Source: Schizochytrium sp. TIO01
Taxonomy: Eukaryota; Sar; Bigyra; Thraustochytrida; Thraustochytriidae
Assembly (NCBI GenBank): GCA_004764695.1
Contig: SMSO01000032.1
Location: forward strand, 2,258,501-2,322,500
Direction: 5' to 3'
Length of the DNA stretch: 64,000 nt
Shown: piece by piece, positions 1-11,881 of the stretch
Layout: each line of letters opens with the position of its first letter
Numbering within the stretch: position 1 is the first letter of the stretch
The notes under the pieces: model-generated
Database searches by the model: none
Told to the model about the DNA's origin: nothing
The model's input: only the letters and a program-made list of their open reading frames with translations
Translations under genes and position numbers: made by a program

Positions 1-1328
1 CATTCATCAAGTCTCCCTGGGTCAGTCGATATCCAGCCTATGTCTTCTTGAGTTTGAGCGACATTAGTCTAGCTAAGCTGCGATGAAATAGCACCAATCG
101 TCTGAACGAAGTCGTTGGGTAGTTTGCAGAAACAGTGCCCGGCCTTGTATATACCAGCACGGTTAAAGCCCTTCAAAACATGCGACATATGTTAAAATTT
201 TTATTCTCTTTTTAAATATTGAGTAGTACCTGAATTAGATTTTCCAATACAACTCATATTCTTTCAGTAAACTAGACATAATGCAATTAGCCCCTGAAAC
301 ATCAGGATGACATGTTGTAGGATGTTTTATAATTAGCTAGCTTTCTATTACCTTTCCCACACTCTTACTATTTATTTGGAATGAGAAGCACTGTTAAAGT
401 ATTATGAGCTAGATTATATTGCCGACGATTGTAGTAGTCGCAAGTCCCAAAAAGTGACCATAGTGAGCTCAACAGGCCAAAAGCACAAAAGCAAAGAAAA
501 CTTAATTGAATCAATTATTTATTATTTAAATACTCCACCCCCCTATCTCCCTTTCCACTAGTTGAGACTTTAATGTATTCGAATAAAGGCCATGAGCTTA
601 ATCCTTTATATCACGAGGCTTGTGCAGGCCTATGCAGTGGTTTTTTCTACTGGAAGAAAGGAAACAAAGAATAGAATCCCGTGATGAGGCGTAACGGATC
701 CCCAGTCCACTTAAAAGAAAAAAAAAACATCTGGTTTAGTCCTACTTGTAGTAAACGGTATGTTGACGCTGCTGAAGAGTGCTGCATAAAAGAGTCTTAT
801 GATTTCTTCAAAAGGGAATAACTTAAGATAGGAAAAACTGTATTATGATACACGCAAGCGTCTTAACTGCGACTTTTGTCTCATTGTAGGTTAAGCTTCG
901 TTCAGAGTTTTTTTTACAGACCCAAATGCATTCTTCCATGAGCTTATTTGTTGGAAAATAAAATCTTCTATTTCTTCTTTGACATGAACAGATTTGTATC
1001 TCAAGCATATTAAAAAGAAAATTTAAATGTTATGTCCGTTTGTGACGAATGTAACAATTTGTCAAATGAAGATATCTTGACATGCTTGCTCCTTTTTGCT
1101 CGTCGTACGACATGAAAAGCATACCTTCGTCCGACACGTTTTAAACAAACTGGTATTTTTATAGTGGGTCAATTACTTAATATGGTGTAAATCATAATTC
1201 TTAAACTCCTTTAAACCTTACAGAACAGTAATTCACTGGCCTGTTGACTGTTACTCAATACCCGAACGCAGGATATCCACTAACTTAATTTTGCAGTTGG
1301 CAAACGAGTTTATAATTGTAGTCCTATC
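1..1328. other. AT-rich intergenic region upstream of ABCG gene A
   Basis: No gene is supported here. The stretch is AT-rich and contains only short open frames (the longest about 60 codons) without recognisable domains or codon bias. The last few hundred bases must hold the promoter and leader of the ABCG gene that starts at 1329, but I see no convincing TATA box or initiator. Confidence 0.6.
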
Positions 1329-3198
1329 ATGGCGCAGGTTGCACCTGATGTAGCGACAAAGAGCCTCATCGGTGATGCACTAGATAGCTCTCAGAATGCA
1401 ACAAAGATTGAAGCCTCTCGACAAACAGCTGATGGCCTTCTGTTTGAGCTAGAATTGCGTAATCTCGATCGCTTTGTAAACATTAAAGCGGGCACATGCC
1501 GCTCAGCCCAAAAGCAAATTCTTCATGGATTTAATGCTCGATTTTCATCTGGTGAGCTTTGCGCTATCATGGGAGGTAGTGGCGGTGGAAAGAGCTCTTT
1601 GCTTTCTGAAATTTCTCAGGGAAATCCAAATATGTATCTGAATGGACACGCCTTACCAACAAAGTACAAAAAGATGGTTTGTGTAATTCCACAAGCGGAT
1701 ATCCTCTTTCCTGCCTTGACGCCTCGCCAAGCACTTAGATATAGTGCGATGCTGCGTTTACCAGCCAAAACTAATGCATCAAAAATCGAAGGTGTAGTTG
1801 ATCGAATTATAAAAGATCTTGGACTCACAAAGTGTAAAGATACACCAGTTGGAGATGATAATGTACGAGGTGTAAGTGGAGGAGAACGCAAGCGGGTTTC
1901 AATTGGAACCGAGCTTGTAGTGAATCCCAAAATTCTGCTGGTCGATGAGCCTTCGTCTGGTCTCGATTCTACTACTGCAGAAAGCGTAGTGGCAGTTTTA
2001 AGCAGGCTTGCCAAAGAAAAGAATCAAATGGTGATTTGCACAATTCATCAGCCCAGCTACAAGTTATTTTCAACTTTTGATAAGCTACTAATGCTTCATC
2101 ATGGACGTGTAGTCTACCATGGACAAACGAATGAGAGGTTACATAGCTATTTTTCATCTATTGGATTTAAAGCCCCTGAATATGAGAATCCTCTGGACTA
2201 TTATATGCGCATTTTGCAGGAAAGAGACGAGGAGGACCAAGAATTTTTTGCGAATAAGTGGGCTGCGCTTGATGATGATCAACACAAAGAGATTGATACC
2301 GAGAGACATCCTGATTCAGTGAACAGCAAGCCTGTTTCAGATGAAGAAATGCAGAAAATAACAGCAAAAAATCCATGGTTGCACCAGTATAAGACGCTTG
2401 CACGACGCTTTGCAGATGATACTCTGCGAGATAAGCAGAAGTTTGCGCAGGCCTTAGGTATGAAACTTGGAGTTGCCATAATGATGGGAATCGTTTTTAT
2501 TGACCAAGCCCGCTCAGATGATTACGCGACAACTTTTACACGAACATCGCCTTTATTCTTTCTTACTATCTCTGGTGTTCTTGATACAGCCTTTGCTGCA
2601 ATTCTTCTAATTCCTCTTATTCGCCCGTTGCTTGTTCGAGAGTATCGTAATGGGGCATACTCAATCTCAGCATTGTTCATGGCTCAAATTACGAATAGCC
2701 TTCTTTTCGACACTATCTCGAGTTTATCATATGCTGTGGCAGTTCCTATGGTCGGACTTTTCCCATCTGCTGGCCAGTTTCTCACCTATTTGCTCACCAT
2801 GTCGCTGGTATCAGCATTTGGATCTGGTCTAGGATTGCTCCTAGGCAGCACTAGCAAAGATGTTCAAGATGCCCAAAACAAGATGATTCCAGTTATTATG
2901 CCTCTGTTGCTCTTTTCTGGATTTCTCATTCCTCTCGATCAAATCCCTAAAGTGTTCAGGTTTCTGTACTATCTGAGCCCCTTCCAGTGGGCTCTAAGTG
3001 CTTTGCTTATTACAGAATTCGATGGAGTTGAGTTCTCAGACAAAAGTACTGGCACAAAATACCTGGAATAGTCTTGGTTTGCATCCCGAGGACATCTGGA
3101 GAAATTTGTGCATCCTTGCAGGGCTGGTTATTGCAATGTTAATTTTCGCATTCGTTCTTGTGACATTGTCAGTTCAAAGGCAAGCAAAGCAAACATAA
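1329..3198 (+). CDS. ABCG (WHITE-type) half-transporter A, C-terminus in +1 frame
   Basis: ATP-binding cassette subfamily G half-transporter, expected to dimerise in a membrane and export lipids, sterols or xenobiotics; the substrate cannot be told. The order is nucleotide-binding domain then membrane domain, as in WHITE/ABCG proteins. Visible motifs are Walker A GGSGGGKS at residues 82-89, the Q-loop near 121, signature VSGGERKR at 182-189, Walker B ILLVDEP at 202-208 and switch His240. About six membrane helices follow from residue 375. The uninterrupted frame ends at a TAG (3069-3071) after 580 codons. Coding similarity to paralogue B then continues in the +1 frame from 3070 to a TAA at 3196-3198, restoring the family C-terminus (HPEDIW..., ending RQAKQT). 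One extra T at 3069 would explain it: a real mutation, a sequencing error, or +1 recoding. The ATG at 1329 is the first in frame. The gene uses more A/T-ending codons than paralogue B. Confidence 0.85.
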
Positions 3199-3406
3199 AA
3201 CTTCACAAGCTATATAATTAGTAATTTGTTACAGAAAAAAATAAGAAATTCTGAAAGAATGTTACATTCCCTAATTATTTGGGTTTTCTTTCCTTGCAGA
3301 GCTCCAATGATCTTCTCCACAAGTTGCATAGAACGTTCGGAACACTATGCAGGGGTCATGGAAAGTCAACTTTCATATACCTGTGTTGACATTGCTCTTT
3401 CAGAGT

Positions 3407-3478
3407 TCCGACTTAGCTCAGTGGTAGAGCGTTTGACTTTTAATCAAATGGTCGTGAGTTCGATCCTCACAGCCGGAA
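3407..3478 (+). tRNA. tRNA-Lys (anticodon UUU)
   Basis: A 72-nt cloverleaf can be folded by hand. The acceptor arm pairs TCCGACT with AGCCGGA plus discriminator A, the D-stem is GCTC/GAGC, the anticodon stem TTTGA/TCAAA carries loop CTTTTAA with anticodon TTT at 3439-3441, and the T-arm is GTGAG/CTCAC with loop TTCGATC. The A- and B-box internal promoter sequences are intact. There is no intron and no encoded CCA. The only flaw is an A-C opposition at acceptor pair 5:68. The gene stands alone downstream of ABCG gene A and is followed by a T-run terminator. Confidence 0.95.
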
Positions 3479-3496
3479 ACCGGAAAAAAATATTTC

Positions 3497-3502
3497 TTTT
3501 TT
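3497..3502 (+). terminator. RNA polymerase III T-run terminator of tRNA-Lys
   Basis: A run of six T residues on the sense strand begins 19 nt after the tRNA discriminator base. This is the usual Pol III termination signal and spacing. Confidence 0.8.
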
Positions 3503-5101
3503 AGAATTTACTTTATAAATATTTCTCTCTTAGTTGTCAATTTTAATCATATTGATTTCGCACAGAGGTATTTCTCAGGTAGATCGACAATAAATCTTAC
3601 CCAGGCTATGTGGATAAACCAAGGTAGAGAGAAAAAGAGGGGTGTAGATTAATTGGTCTATCATGATATTTCCCCTTTGTTTCCTATATTATCCTGTTGT
3701 CAGATTTTTGTATATATGCCCTAACCAGGAGCGCCCCCAGGGGCATCCGCTAAAGAAAATGTTAAGCAAGAGGTGACTTTTACTTGATTTACATCGTAAA
3801 TCAATTAGGTCACTATTAATATTTACCTGCTGTTATGTCTAGGTGAGTAGATAGACCTAGATAGACCTAGCTAGATAGCGATGAGTAACAAAAAAGATAT
3901 TCATTTTTAAAATTTGCCTCTAGAGAGTGATCCTTCAATTTAACTCTTATTAGGTTCTTAACTTCATCTGTCTGTTACTATAGTTGATGATCTGAGCCCG
4001 GGTACTACTGCAACCATAGTAAAATACCATGAATTTGCACATTAGAGAAATAATCAATCCAATCCTATTTCCATCCGACATATCTTGCTCATTATCTATT
4101 CCTGATCTAAAACCATCATTAAAACTAGAATAAGGTGCAATTGCTTACTGTCAAGCTTTGAGTCAGTAAAAGATTTATCCAAAGTTCCCAGGTAGCAAAT
4201 GTGCTCACATTTTTACTATCAAAAGGACTTCTTTCTCACCACTCAACTTCCTAGCAAACAGAAATGTAGGATCTAAACGGTATTTCAATATCCAAATTTT
4301 AGACCTGGAGGGTTGTTTGGTGTATAGAGTCGTTCAGTGCGACCATATGTTTGTCAATTCGAGTGAAATATTAGATCTTTAGGTTTCTCTAGCTCAGAAG
4401 GATAGGGATGATTAGAAATATGGAAACTCAGGCTCGTCTCATTTGCCAGTGCTTTCGTTTCAGAATCGCCTTGCAGCCCCGAGGATATATAAAGTTTAAG
4501 ATATTTTCAGTTATCCTATTGTTACGATGTTACGACCCTACCCTTGTCTTCTCTCAGCTCTCATTAGGCACAGATTTATGCTGAGGTAGTCATAATATCT
4601 CAATCCCAGCATAAGTTGTTAACTTTCTGTTCTTCAAATACTCTGTACCTGTTTGAGCAACTCGGAGTAGAAGCTGTCATTCTTTGCACTATCACTACCG
4701 CAATCTGTCTTCTATAAAGCAGCTGTTGAGCATCCGCATTTTAATGCATTCTCTCTCGCCGAAATTCTGTGATAGCAGTCCATAGTGACTTTTTTGCTAG
4801 TGTGTGAACTAATCTGCGCAGGTGAGCGTGTCTATGTCCGACGATATACATCCTCTGTCCGATGTGTCTTTCGCCGACCATTGCATCTCCGAGTCGTTGT
4901 GGCATTATTTTGCGCGTGCTGGAACATGCGATGCAAACGTGATTGTGTTGCGGCCAAGACTTAGCCTAACGCGAAGATAGAGAGCCATCCAAGGCGGATG
5001 AAGGAGCGAGCACCCATGACTGACGTGAGATAAGCAGACCTTCTTTTTATGATTTTAAATTAAGTCAGTTATTCAATTTTAATGAGAGGGTGTACCATCT
5101 A

Positions 5102-5131
5102 ACGATTGATTGATCGATTGATTGATTGATT
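5102..5131. repeat. (GATT)n-type microsatellite
   Basis: Imperfect GATT/GATC tetranucleotide repeats in intergenic DNA. Confidence 0.8.
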
Positions 5132-5321
5132 TATGAGAATGATTGACTGGAGACAGAGGGTAAATGCATGAACGAATAATTGACCGGATAACCTCCATTT
5201 AGTGTGGCCAACGAAGCCCTCACCACTTCGAGGCGACTCCACTTCCTCAGTTGCAAAGCCAGAGCCGTGATCATCTGGAGGATGGGGTGTCTTTGCTCTT
5301 CTTTTTTCTCACTCCGGTCAC

Positions 5322-5344
5322 ATATACATATATATATATATATA
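5322..5344. repeat. (TA)n microsatellite
   Basis: An alternating A/T dinucleotide run in intergenic DNA, with one C interruption near its start. Confidence 0.85.
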
Positions 5345-8300
5345 CGACACCTGCTGAGCTCTAACTAAGGCCCATAGCGATGCGAAGACCTTATTTTATT
5401 TTATTTTTAAAATTAAAACATTAAAGAAATATATCATGACCGGCCTACATAACGGGAAAAGGGAACAAAAAGTATGACCTCCAACTTGAATACCGCATTG
5501 TTCAGATACCTACCTACCTGCCTGCAAGTAATACCTGCCCTGCTATATTGAAGACGGCCATAAAAATGCGAAAGGCGTAGCCAAAGAAACCACCGTTCAT
5601 CCTAGCGAATCGAACACCAAGAGCTTGTATGATTATCATCGGTCACCAAACGTTAAAGTACCATGACAGAAATATACACAAGAGGTATAATATATCATTC
5701 AGTTAGTCTTAAAAGAATAACAATTGTGACTTGTACGGTAGGAGGTGCCTAGCTACTACTATCGATAGCCTACCTAGCACTATGAAAAGGAAAGAAGGAA
5801 GCAAAACCTTACGACAAGGCCTCTTCACTCTTGTCGCGTTCAACTCTCTGGAGAGGTAGACCTGCAGATTTGGAACGAACAAGTCTCAAGAAAGAAGTGA
5901 ATCGCTGTAGACAACGATGGCAAAGTCTCAAAAGCTGTCCCGAGAAGGTAGTTCGGCGAGAGTATAGCTCGAAGCTGCTAACTACATTTCTCCTCCTGGG
6001 AATTAGATTAGCAGCTGACAGGCATGAACACTAGAGTTCAATGTGGCAGGCGTGAAAGCGAAGCAAAGGCTGCTTTTCTTTTGAATGCGAAGGTCCTTCG
6101 ACAAAGAAGTAGAAGAAGGTCTTCAAACACTTGCTTCTCTGAGCTAAATAATTTCATTTCTCTCTCAGGAGACGAGTCACTCAGCCTCTGAAGGTGCACA
6201 AGAGAAGAAAAACTTAAATATGTACTTTTAACTCTCGACTCGGAACAGCCGACTCGGAACATGCCACACGACATGGAAGAAAGCTCACTGTCGCGTAGTA
6301 CAATGATCATCGTCATTATCTGCAGAGCCACCACAACCGCTTAAGGCAGCAAGGCACTGAGGATAAACGGGCACATGGGTGTAGGAATGACAAATTAAGT
6401 GCTACTTCTACAATCTACTAGCAGTTAACTACCCATAGGGGAACGTTCCGCGTTATAGTTTGGTAAACTCGAACGCACCAAATGTTAGTCAAAATACCGA
6501 GAGGTTCATTTATTCATTCATCGCTCTGTATCCGCAACCAAACTAAACATGTTCTGTGTTCTCTGGCTCAGCACGATGGATTAAACTCATGATGCACCAT
6601 CTTAGACGATCCTGGAAACTCCATGGCTGTGATTGTCATGATCTTCAATGCCGTCACTCACTTTCTAGGTATTTAGGTATATGTTATTTAACTCAAGTAT
6701 CACAGAGTCGCAGATGCGCACGCAAAGCGTCAGTATAGTATCGTCAGTGACGCAGCGAAACAAACTTCGTGCAAGAGACTTTGAACTTTGGCAGCCGAAC
6801 TGACGCCTGAGATGAAGTAGAACATGATTTGCAGAGCTATCGAGATGAAGAATGAGCGTCAGAGGGTGGTTTCTTTTGCAGCGGAAAGCAGATAGTACTT
6901 CCTACCGATCTACCAACCTCCGTTTCTACTTGATAGGAATCTTGACTTCAAGCAAAAACATGATCGATTTTCTGAATTTATCAAAAAGCTGAAAGTTCTT
7001 TAGAAAATTGTAATTATAAAAATTAAAACAGACCCTCAGGCTACCACTGGGGGTTAAAAAGAGAAAAGAATAAGGAATAAAATGGCGCATCATACACACC
7101 AATGGAATTGTTTTCGTCATTGTTTGAGGTTTTGGTGCAGGTATTTTCAACCTGGTGTATTTCTTACAAGGCCTTCTTCACAATATTCTATAAGCTGACA
7201 CTGGTTTTGGAAACATTTGTAGCTGGCTGGCTGGTCAACCTCCATGGATATGCTAAAATATGTACCAACTTACTTCAAAGCGATAGATAGCTTAGCTACC
7301 TAGCTAGTAGGTGCCTACGAGTAACTAGCCAGCTCGAAAACTTTGGCGGCTCCAAGATGTTAACGACCTACTACCCCTGTACCTAGCTAGGTACTAAACT
7401 TGAAGACTAAGTGAACAAAGAAAAGAGGCCAGACAAGGATAAGTAGAAGAACTTTGCTGAGAACCGTACAGAGTTCCACAAATTGTTGGACTCACCTCTT
7501 TTCTACATTTCGACTCTGAGAAAACCAGGCAAGACAAAACAGTCCTATGATAATACTAATTATTATTTTTTATAAATTCAATAACAACTAAATTACAAAA
7601 ATGTTTTGCTCACTCTTAATAATATGATGGTTTTTTCTTTTAATTTAAGCACTATTCGGGTTTAATTAATGAGCTTTTAGGCTGCTTTAGAAAGTGAAAA
7701 AAGGTTTTGGGGAAGAGGAAGAGTTACTTATTCTTCTTTCATCGTGTTTGTGCAAAGTTAATAAGGTTTGAAATACACAATGCAAAATAAAGAATAAAAA
7801 ATAGATTGTGAAAATACCTTTCGAGAAAAAAGAATTGGAACCCCAAAAAACTGTTCATCTCTCATGATAATAGTTTCCGCCTTAGAAGTACTTATATGCC
7901 TAAATAGCACTTGAAAGAAGGTAAAGTTTCCTTTAAATTTTAGGTAGCTAGGTCCTGCAATTTCATTTCCTCCCATCGTATGCGCAATTCTGCAAACCCC
8001 AACCTCGTGGTACAGAGAGAAATCGCAAAACCATTTGTGCTCGTCACCAAAACCGAATTGCAAGTTGACAAAAGTGAAGCTGCTCAGGCCTCGGGTCACC
8101 TGAAAGGGAGTCTTCATCGGATTCTGTTTTGCGGACGTTACTATCGAGCTGGAGGGGGTCTGTCTGAGCTCGTGTTTATCACTGTCTATAGCCAGCTGTA
8201 CGCCCCCAAACGTAGTAGGAAATAAATCTAGCAAGCCCACAAATATTTTCGAGGGGAGGCAAAACCGCAACTCAGGTTGCAAATTTTGCTCACACGGAAC

Positions 8301-8519
8301 AAGTTGTGGCTAGCTAGTTCATAAGTCAGCTAACTAAACAATCGTCTGCGTGAACTCCAGATACTCTTGTGAGCAGTTGTAGCGGAGTTTGAGATCTGTT
8401 CGAGCACTGAGAACGATCTGCGAGACATCCTTTGCAAACAGCAAATCGCAGGGTCGAGGCGGTGTATTTCTGACTGGTGGCGCGGAAACGGCGCGTAAAG
8501 TTCCAAGTAAAGTGCCAAA

Positions 8520-10526
8520 ATGATCAACAACGGTGTTAGTCCAGAGCAAGACAACAAAGTCGATGACTCGCGCGATACGCCATCCTCGTCAACCTCGCAG
8601 TCCAGTGAGATGGACAATAGTCCGAATGAAAGCAACAGTAACAACAAGACCATGCCGCTTCCCTCGGAATCTGCTACGAGCTCTGAGGATATCAAAACTG
8701 AGGTGTTCGATGTCGAGGCCGGTCCTCCGGTCATGCGCCATGGAACGAGCTACTTTCCTGAGTTCGAGATGGAGCTTCGTGAATTAAACAGAGATGTCAA
8801 GATCAAAGCAGGTCTCTGTAAATCAGGAGAAAAACGCATTCTGCACAGTGTGAGCGCGCGTTTTGTGTCAGGTGAATTGTGTGCTCTGATGGGCCCCAGT
8901 GGTGCCGGCAAGTCATCACTGCTCTCTACTTTGCAGAATGGCAACGATGCAATGTTCTTGAATGGACAGCCGTTACCCAAACAATACTCACAGATGGTTT
9001 GTGTTATTCCTCAGGCTGACATCCTCTTCCCGGCTCTCACGCCGCGCCAGGCACTTCGCTACGCAGCGGTCCTCAAGCTTCCGGAGAACACCTCCAAAGA
9101 GGAGGTTGAAGAAGTGGTAGACCGTTTAATCAAGGACCTTAACCTCACCAAGTGTAAGGACACCCCTGTAGGTGACGAGAATCGCCGTGGTGTAAGTGGT
9201 GGTGAGCGCAAGCGTGTTTCTATTGGCACCGAGCTTGTCGTGAACCCGAGCATTTTGCTTGTCGACGAGCCCTCGTCTGGTCTTGACTCGACTACTGCTG
9301 AGGGTGTCGTGGATTTACTGCGTCGACTCTGTAAAGAGAACGGCCAGATGGTGATCTGCACAATCCACCAGCCTAGCTACAAGCTTTTTACATCTTTTGA
9401 CAAGCTTCTTATGCTCCACCACGGTCGGGTTGTATACAATGGACTGGCTCATGAACACCTTCACAGCTACTTCAACTCCATTGGCTTCAAAGCTCCTGAA
9501 TTTGAGAACCCCTTAGATTATTATATGCGCGAACTCCAGGCTCGTGATGGAACTGATACTCAATTCTTTGCAAACAAGTGGTTAGAGCTTGACAACTCCA
9601 AACGTGGTGCAATGGATACTCGTCGCCACATCAAGGATAGCGCTGCCGGTGTCTCAACAGAGCAGTTGGAAAGAATCACTGCTAAGAACTCATGGTGGCA
9701 TCAATTTAGCACACTGATTCGCCGCTTCTTTGAAGATACCGTCCGTGATAAGGGCAAGTTTCTTCAAATGCTTGGTATGAAGCTCGCCATTGCTGTCTTG
9801 CTTGGTATTGTTTTTATCAACCAGGCTCGCAAAGACTCGGTGAGCAGTGCTTTCACATCAACCTCACCGCTCTTCTTTTTGGTTATTTCTGCTGTCTTCG
9901 ATACCGCTTTTGCATCAATTCTTGTCATTCCTCTCACTCGTCCATTGCTCGTTCGCGAGTATCGCAACGGTGCATACTGTGTTTCTGCATTATACCTTGC
10001 TCAGGTTCTGAATAATCTTCTCTTTGATATGCTTAGTAGTGTGGCATACTCTGTAGCTGTTCCGATTGTTGGACTATACCCATCAGCACGTCAGTACTTT
10101 CTCTACCTCTTTGGCACTATGCTCATCACTGCTTTTGGTTCAGCTCTTGGGCTTATGCTTGGTAGCACAAGTGCAAATGTTCAGGAGGCTCAGAGTAAGA
10201 TGATTCCCGTCGTCATGCCTCTTTTGCTATTCTGAGGTTTCCTTATTCCTTACTCTGAGATCCCGTTCTACTTTACTTGGCTCTACTACCTCAGTCCATT
10301 CCAATATGCTCTTAGTGGGCTGCTCATCGTTGAGTTCGAAGACCGCACGCTCTACTCCGACGATGGCACGGCAATGACAGGTACAGAGTACCTTGAATCC
10401 CAGGAGCTCAACCCGGATGAGCTTTGGCAGAAATTTGGCATTCTTATTGCTCTTGATGCCTTTATCTACATCGTTGCATTCATCAGCATCAGTATGTCAA
10501 TTCGTAAGCAAGCAAAGAACACCTAA
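8520..10526 (+). CDS. ABCG (WHITE-type) half-transporter B, with one in-frame TGA
   Basis: Close paralogue of the ABCG gene at 1329, with the same NBD-then-membrane order and a longer Ser/Asn-rich N-terminus (residues 1-75). Motifs are Walker A GPSGAGKS at 125-132, signature VSGGERKR at 225-232, Walker B ILLVDEP at 245-251 and switch His283. The frame is open for 571 codons, then meets TGA at 10233-10235 inside the conserved segment PLLLF-[stop]-GFLIP, where paralogue A has Ser (TCT). The same frame then continues for 96 conserved codons (LYYLSPFQ..., ending IRKQAKNT) to TAA at 10524-10526, giving a 668-position product if the TGA is read through. Without that part the protein loses its last membrane helices. 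A TCA-to-TGA point change, a sequencing error or stop readthrough are all possible. Third positions are richer in G/C than in paralogue A. It is probably a membrane exporter, like its paralogue. Confidence 0.85.
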
Positions 10527-11845
10527 AGACAACGCTAAGAATTTTCCATGCGGCGGCTCGTGTCTCCTTAGAACCTTCTTCTTTGCAGAAACATTAGTTC
10601 TGTGGCGAACGGAGTTGCCTTCAACATGTGTAGTGTAATGAAAAAACCATCTCTCCATTTGATATATGATGCAGCGGTTTCAAAGTTGCATGCGGATGTA
10701 ATCTCCATATGACACCCGCATCTCCGTTGCACTAAATTAAAAATCTTACGACCACAACGTATACCATTGAATATTCACTCATCCGCATTTGACTCTTTGC
10801 TGTGGTCTCCATACCCAAATTCCCCTAAGAAACCCATTAAATTAATTTGTCAGCATGCCCACCCACCCCCCTAAAAAAACTCAGCCTCAGATCAGCTATC
10901 ATAATTTTGCCCAGTCCTTGCCCTGACCATTTACTTATACATATCATTCTCCTTCCTCATTTATATGCACCTTGAGTTACAACGTCCTCAAATACCTGCA
11001 AATCCTCGCAAATATCAACCTCGTAAATCGTACGTTTCCTAGTTCTCCTTCTACATAGTCGAAGTACCTGCTTTCTTCTATATCATAAAATCTCGCCTAG
11101 GTACTTAGTAGTACTTACTCGCTATTAGTCCTACCAAGCGCCCTCCTACTCTAAACTCTAGGAAAGAGTCCCTTCCTCCTGCTCTCGCTACCATGCGCCC
11201 ACCTACCATCAACTATAGAAGTGAGAGTAAGTTAGGAAAGACACGCGACGGACTCGAATGGGATTGCTACAGTTAACCATAGGTAAGGGGCTACCTCCCT
11301 CTGTTATATATCGAGCAGCAGCAATTTGGAGAACTGACTGCGGAGTTGGTCTTTTCCCGCTTTCGCAGCCATGACCTTCGCAGGAGCCTGCTTTTCCCAC
11401 GTCTGAGCTGTGAAGAAGAGCCTCCGGTGCCTCTACTGGGCCTCCCTTCGACCTTCAGAGCCGCCCCTCCACCAGCCTGCATGCAGAGAGAGTTCTTGCG
11501 GAGTTTAGAGGTGGAACGAGCGAGCGAGCGGTCAGACAGACCCGGCACCGGACAGACTTGCAGACAACCCCCCACCACTTCCATGTGTCATACTCTCGAA
11601 ACCATAAATTTAAGGACCTAAAGAGTATAGGGGGTAATATAGAGTTATTTAAGGGCCTATAGACGAATGAATTCTGTGCTCGCCACGAATGAAACAGAAA
11701 GCAGCACGGATAGTGGGGGATAAGGGAAACTCCTAAGGGTAGGAGGTTATCAGAAAAAAAGAAAAGAAACGAAGAAAAAAACCTGGAAAAATAGTACTAG
11801 GTGGGGCAGTAGGTAGGTGGTAGTGTGATATGATATCAAATCGAT

Positions 11846-11881
<36 letters not shown>

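Larger units (their letters stand above)
3503..8519. other. 5-kb gene-free intergenic region
   Basis: No supported gene. It holds simple repeats (GATT-type at 5102-5131, a TA run at 5322-5344), a 12-bp direct repeat at 6236-6247 and 6250-6261, and many short CTAG/ACCT-rich motifs. Several open frames of 60-175 codons occur on both strands, but they overlap one another, are AT-biased and show no domain. The ~190 bp before 8520 are less AT-rich and probably contain the promoter and leader of ABCG gene B. Confidence 0.55.

Noticed and set aside
3071-3090. A mini-intron bypassing the TAG in ABCG gene A
   Set aside because: The available GT-AG span is only 20 nt and would remove conserved codons; a one-base shift explains the data better.
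7758-8282. 174-codon open frame on the minus strand upstream of ABCG gene B
   Set aside because: No domain or coding-type composition; it overlaps the likely promoter and a competing + strand frame.
10236-10260. A mini-intron bypassing the TGA in ABCG gene B
   Set aside because: The only GT-AG pair near the stop would be about 23 nt, would not remove the TGA, and would delete conserved residues.
11209-11621. Overlapping frames of 63-97 codons on both strands
   Set aside because: They arise from a locally less AT-rich stretch; none has a domain or a consistent codon pattern.
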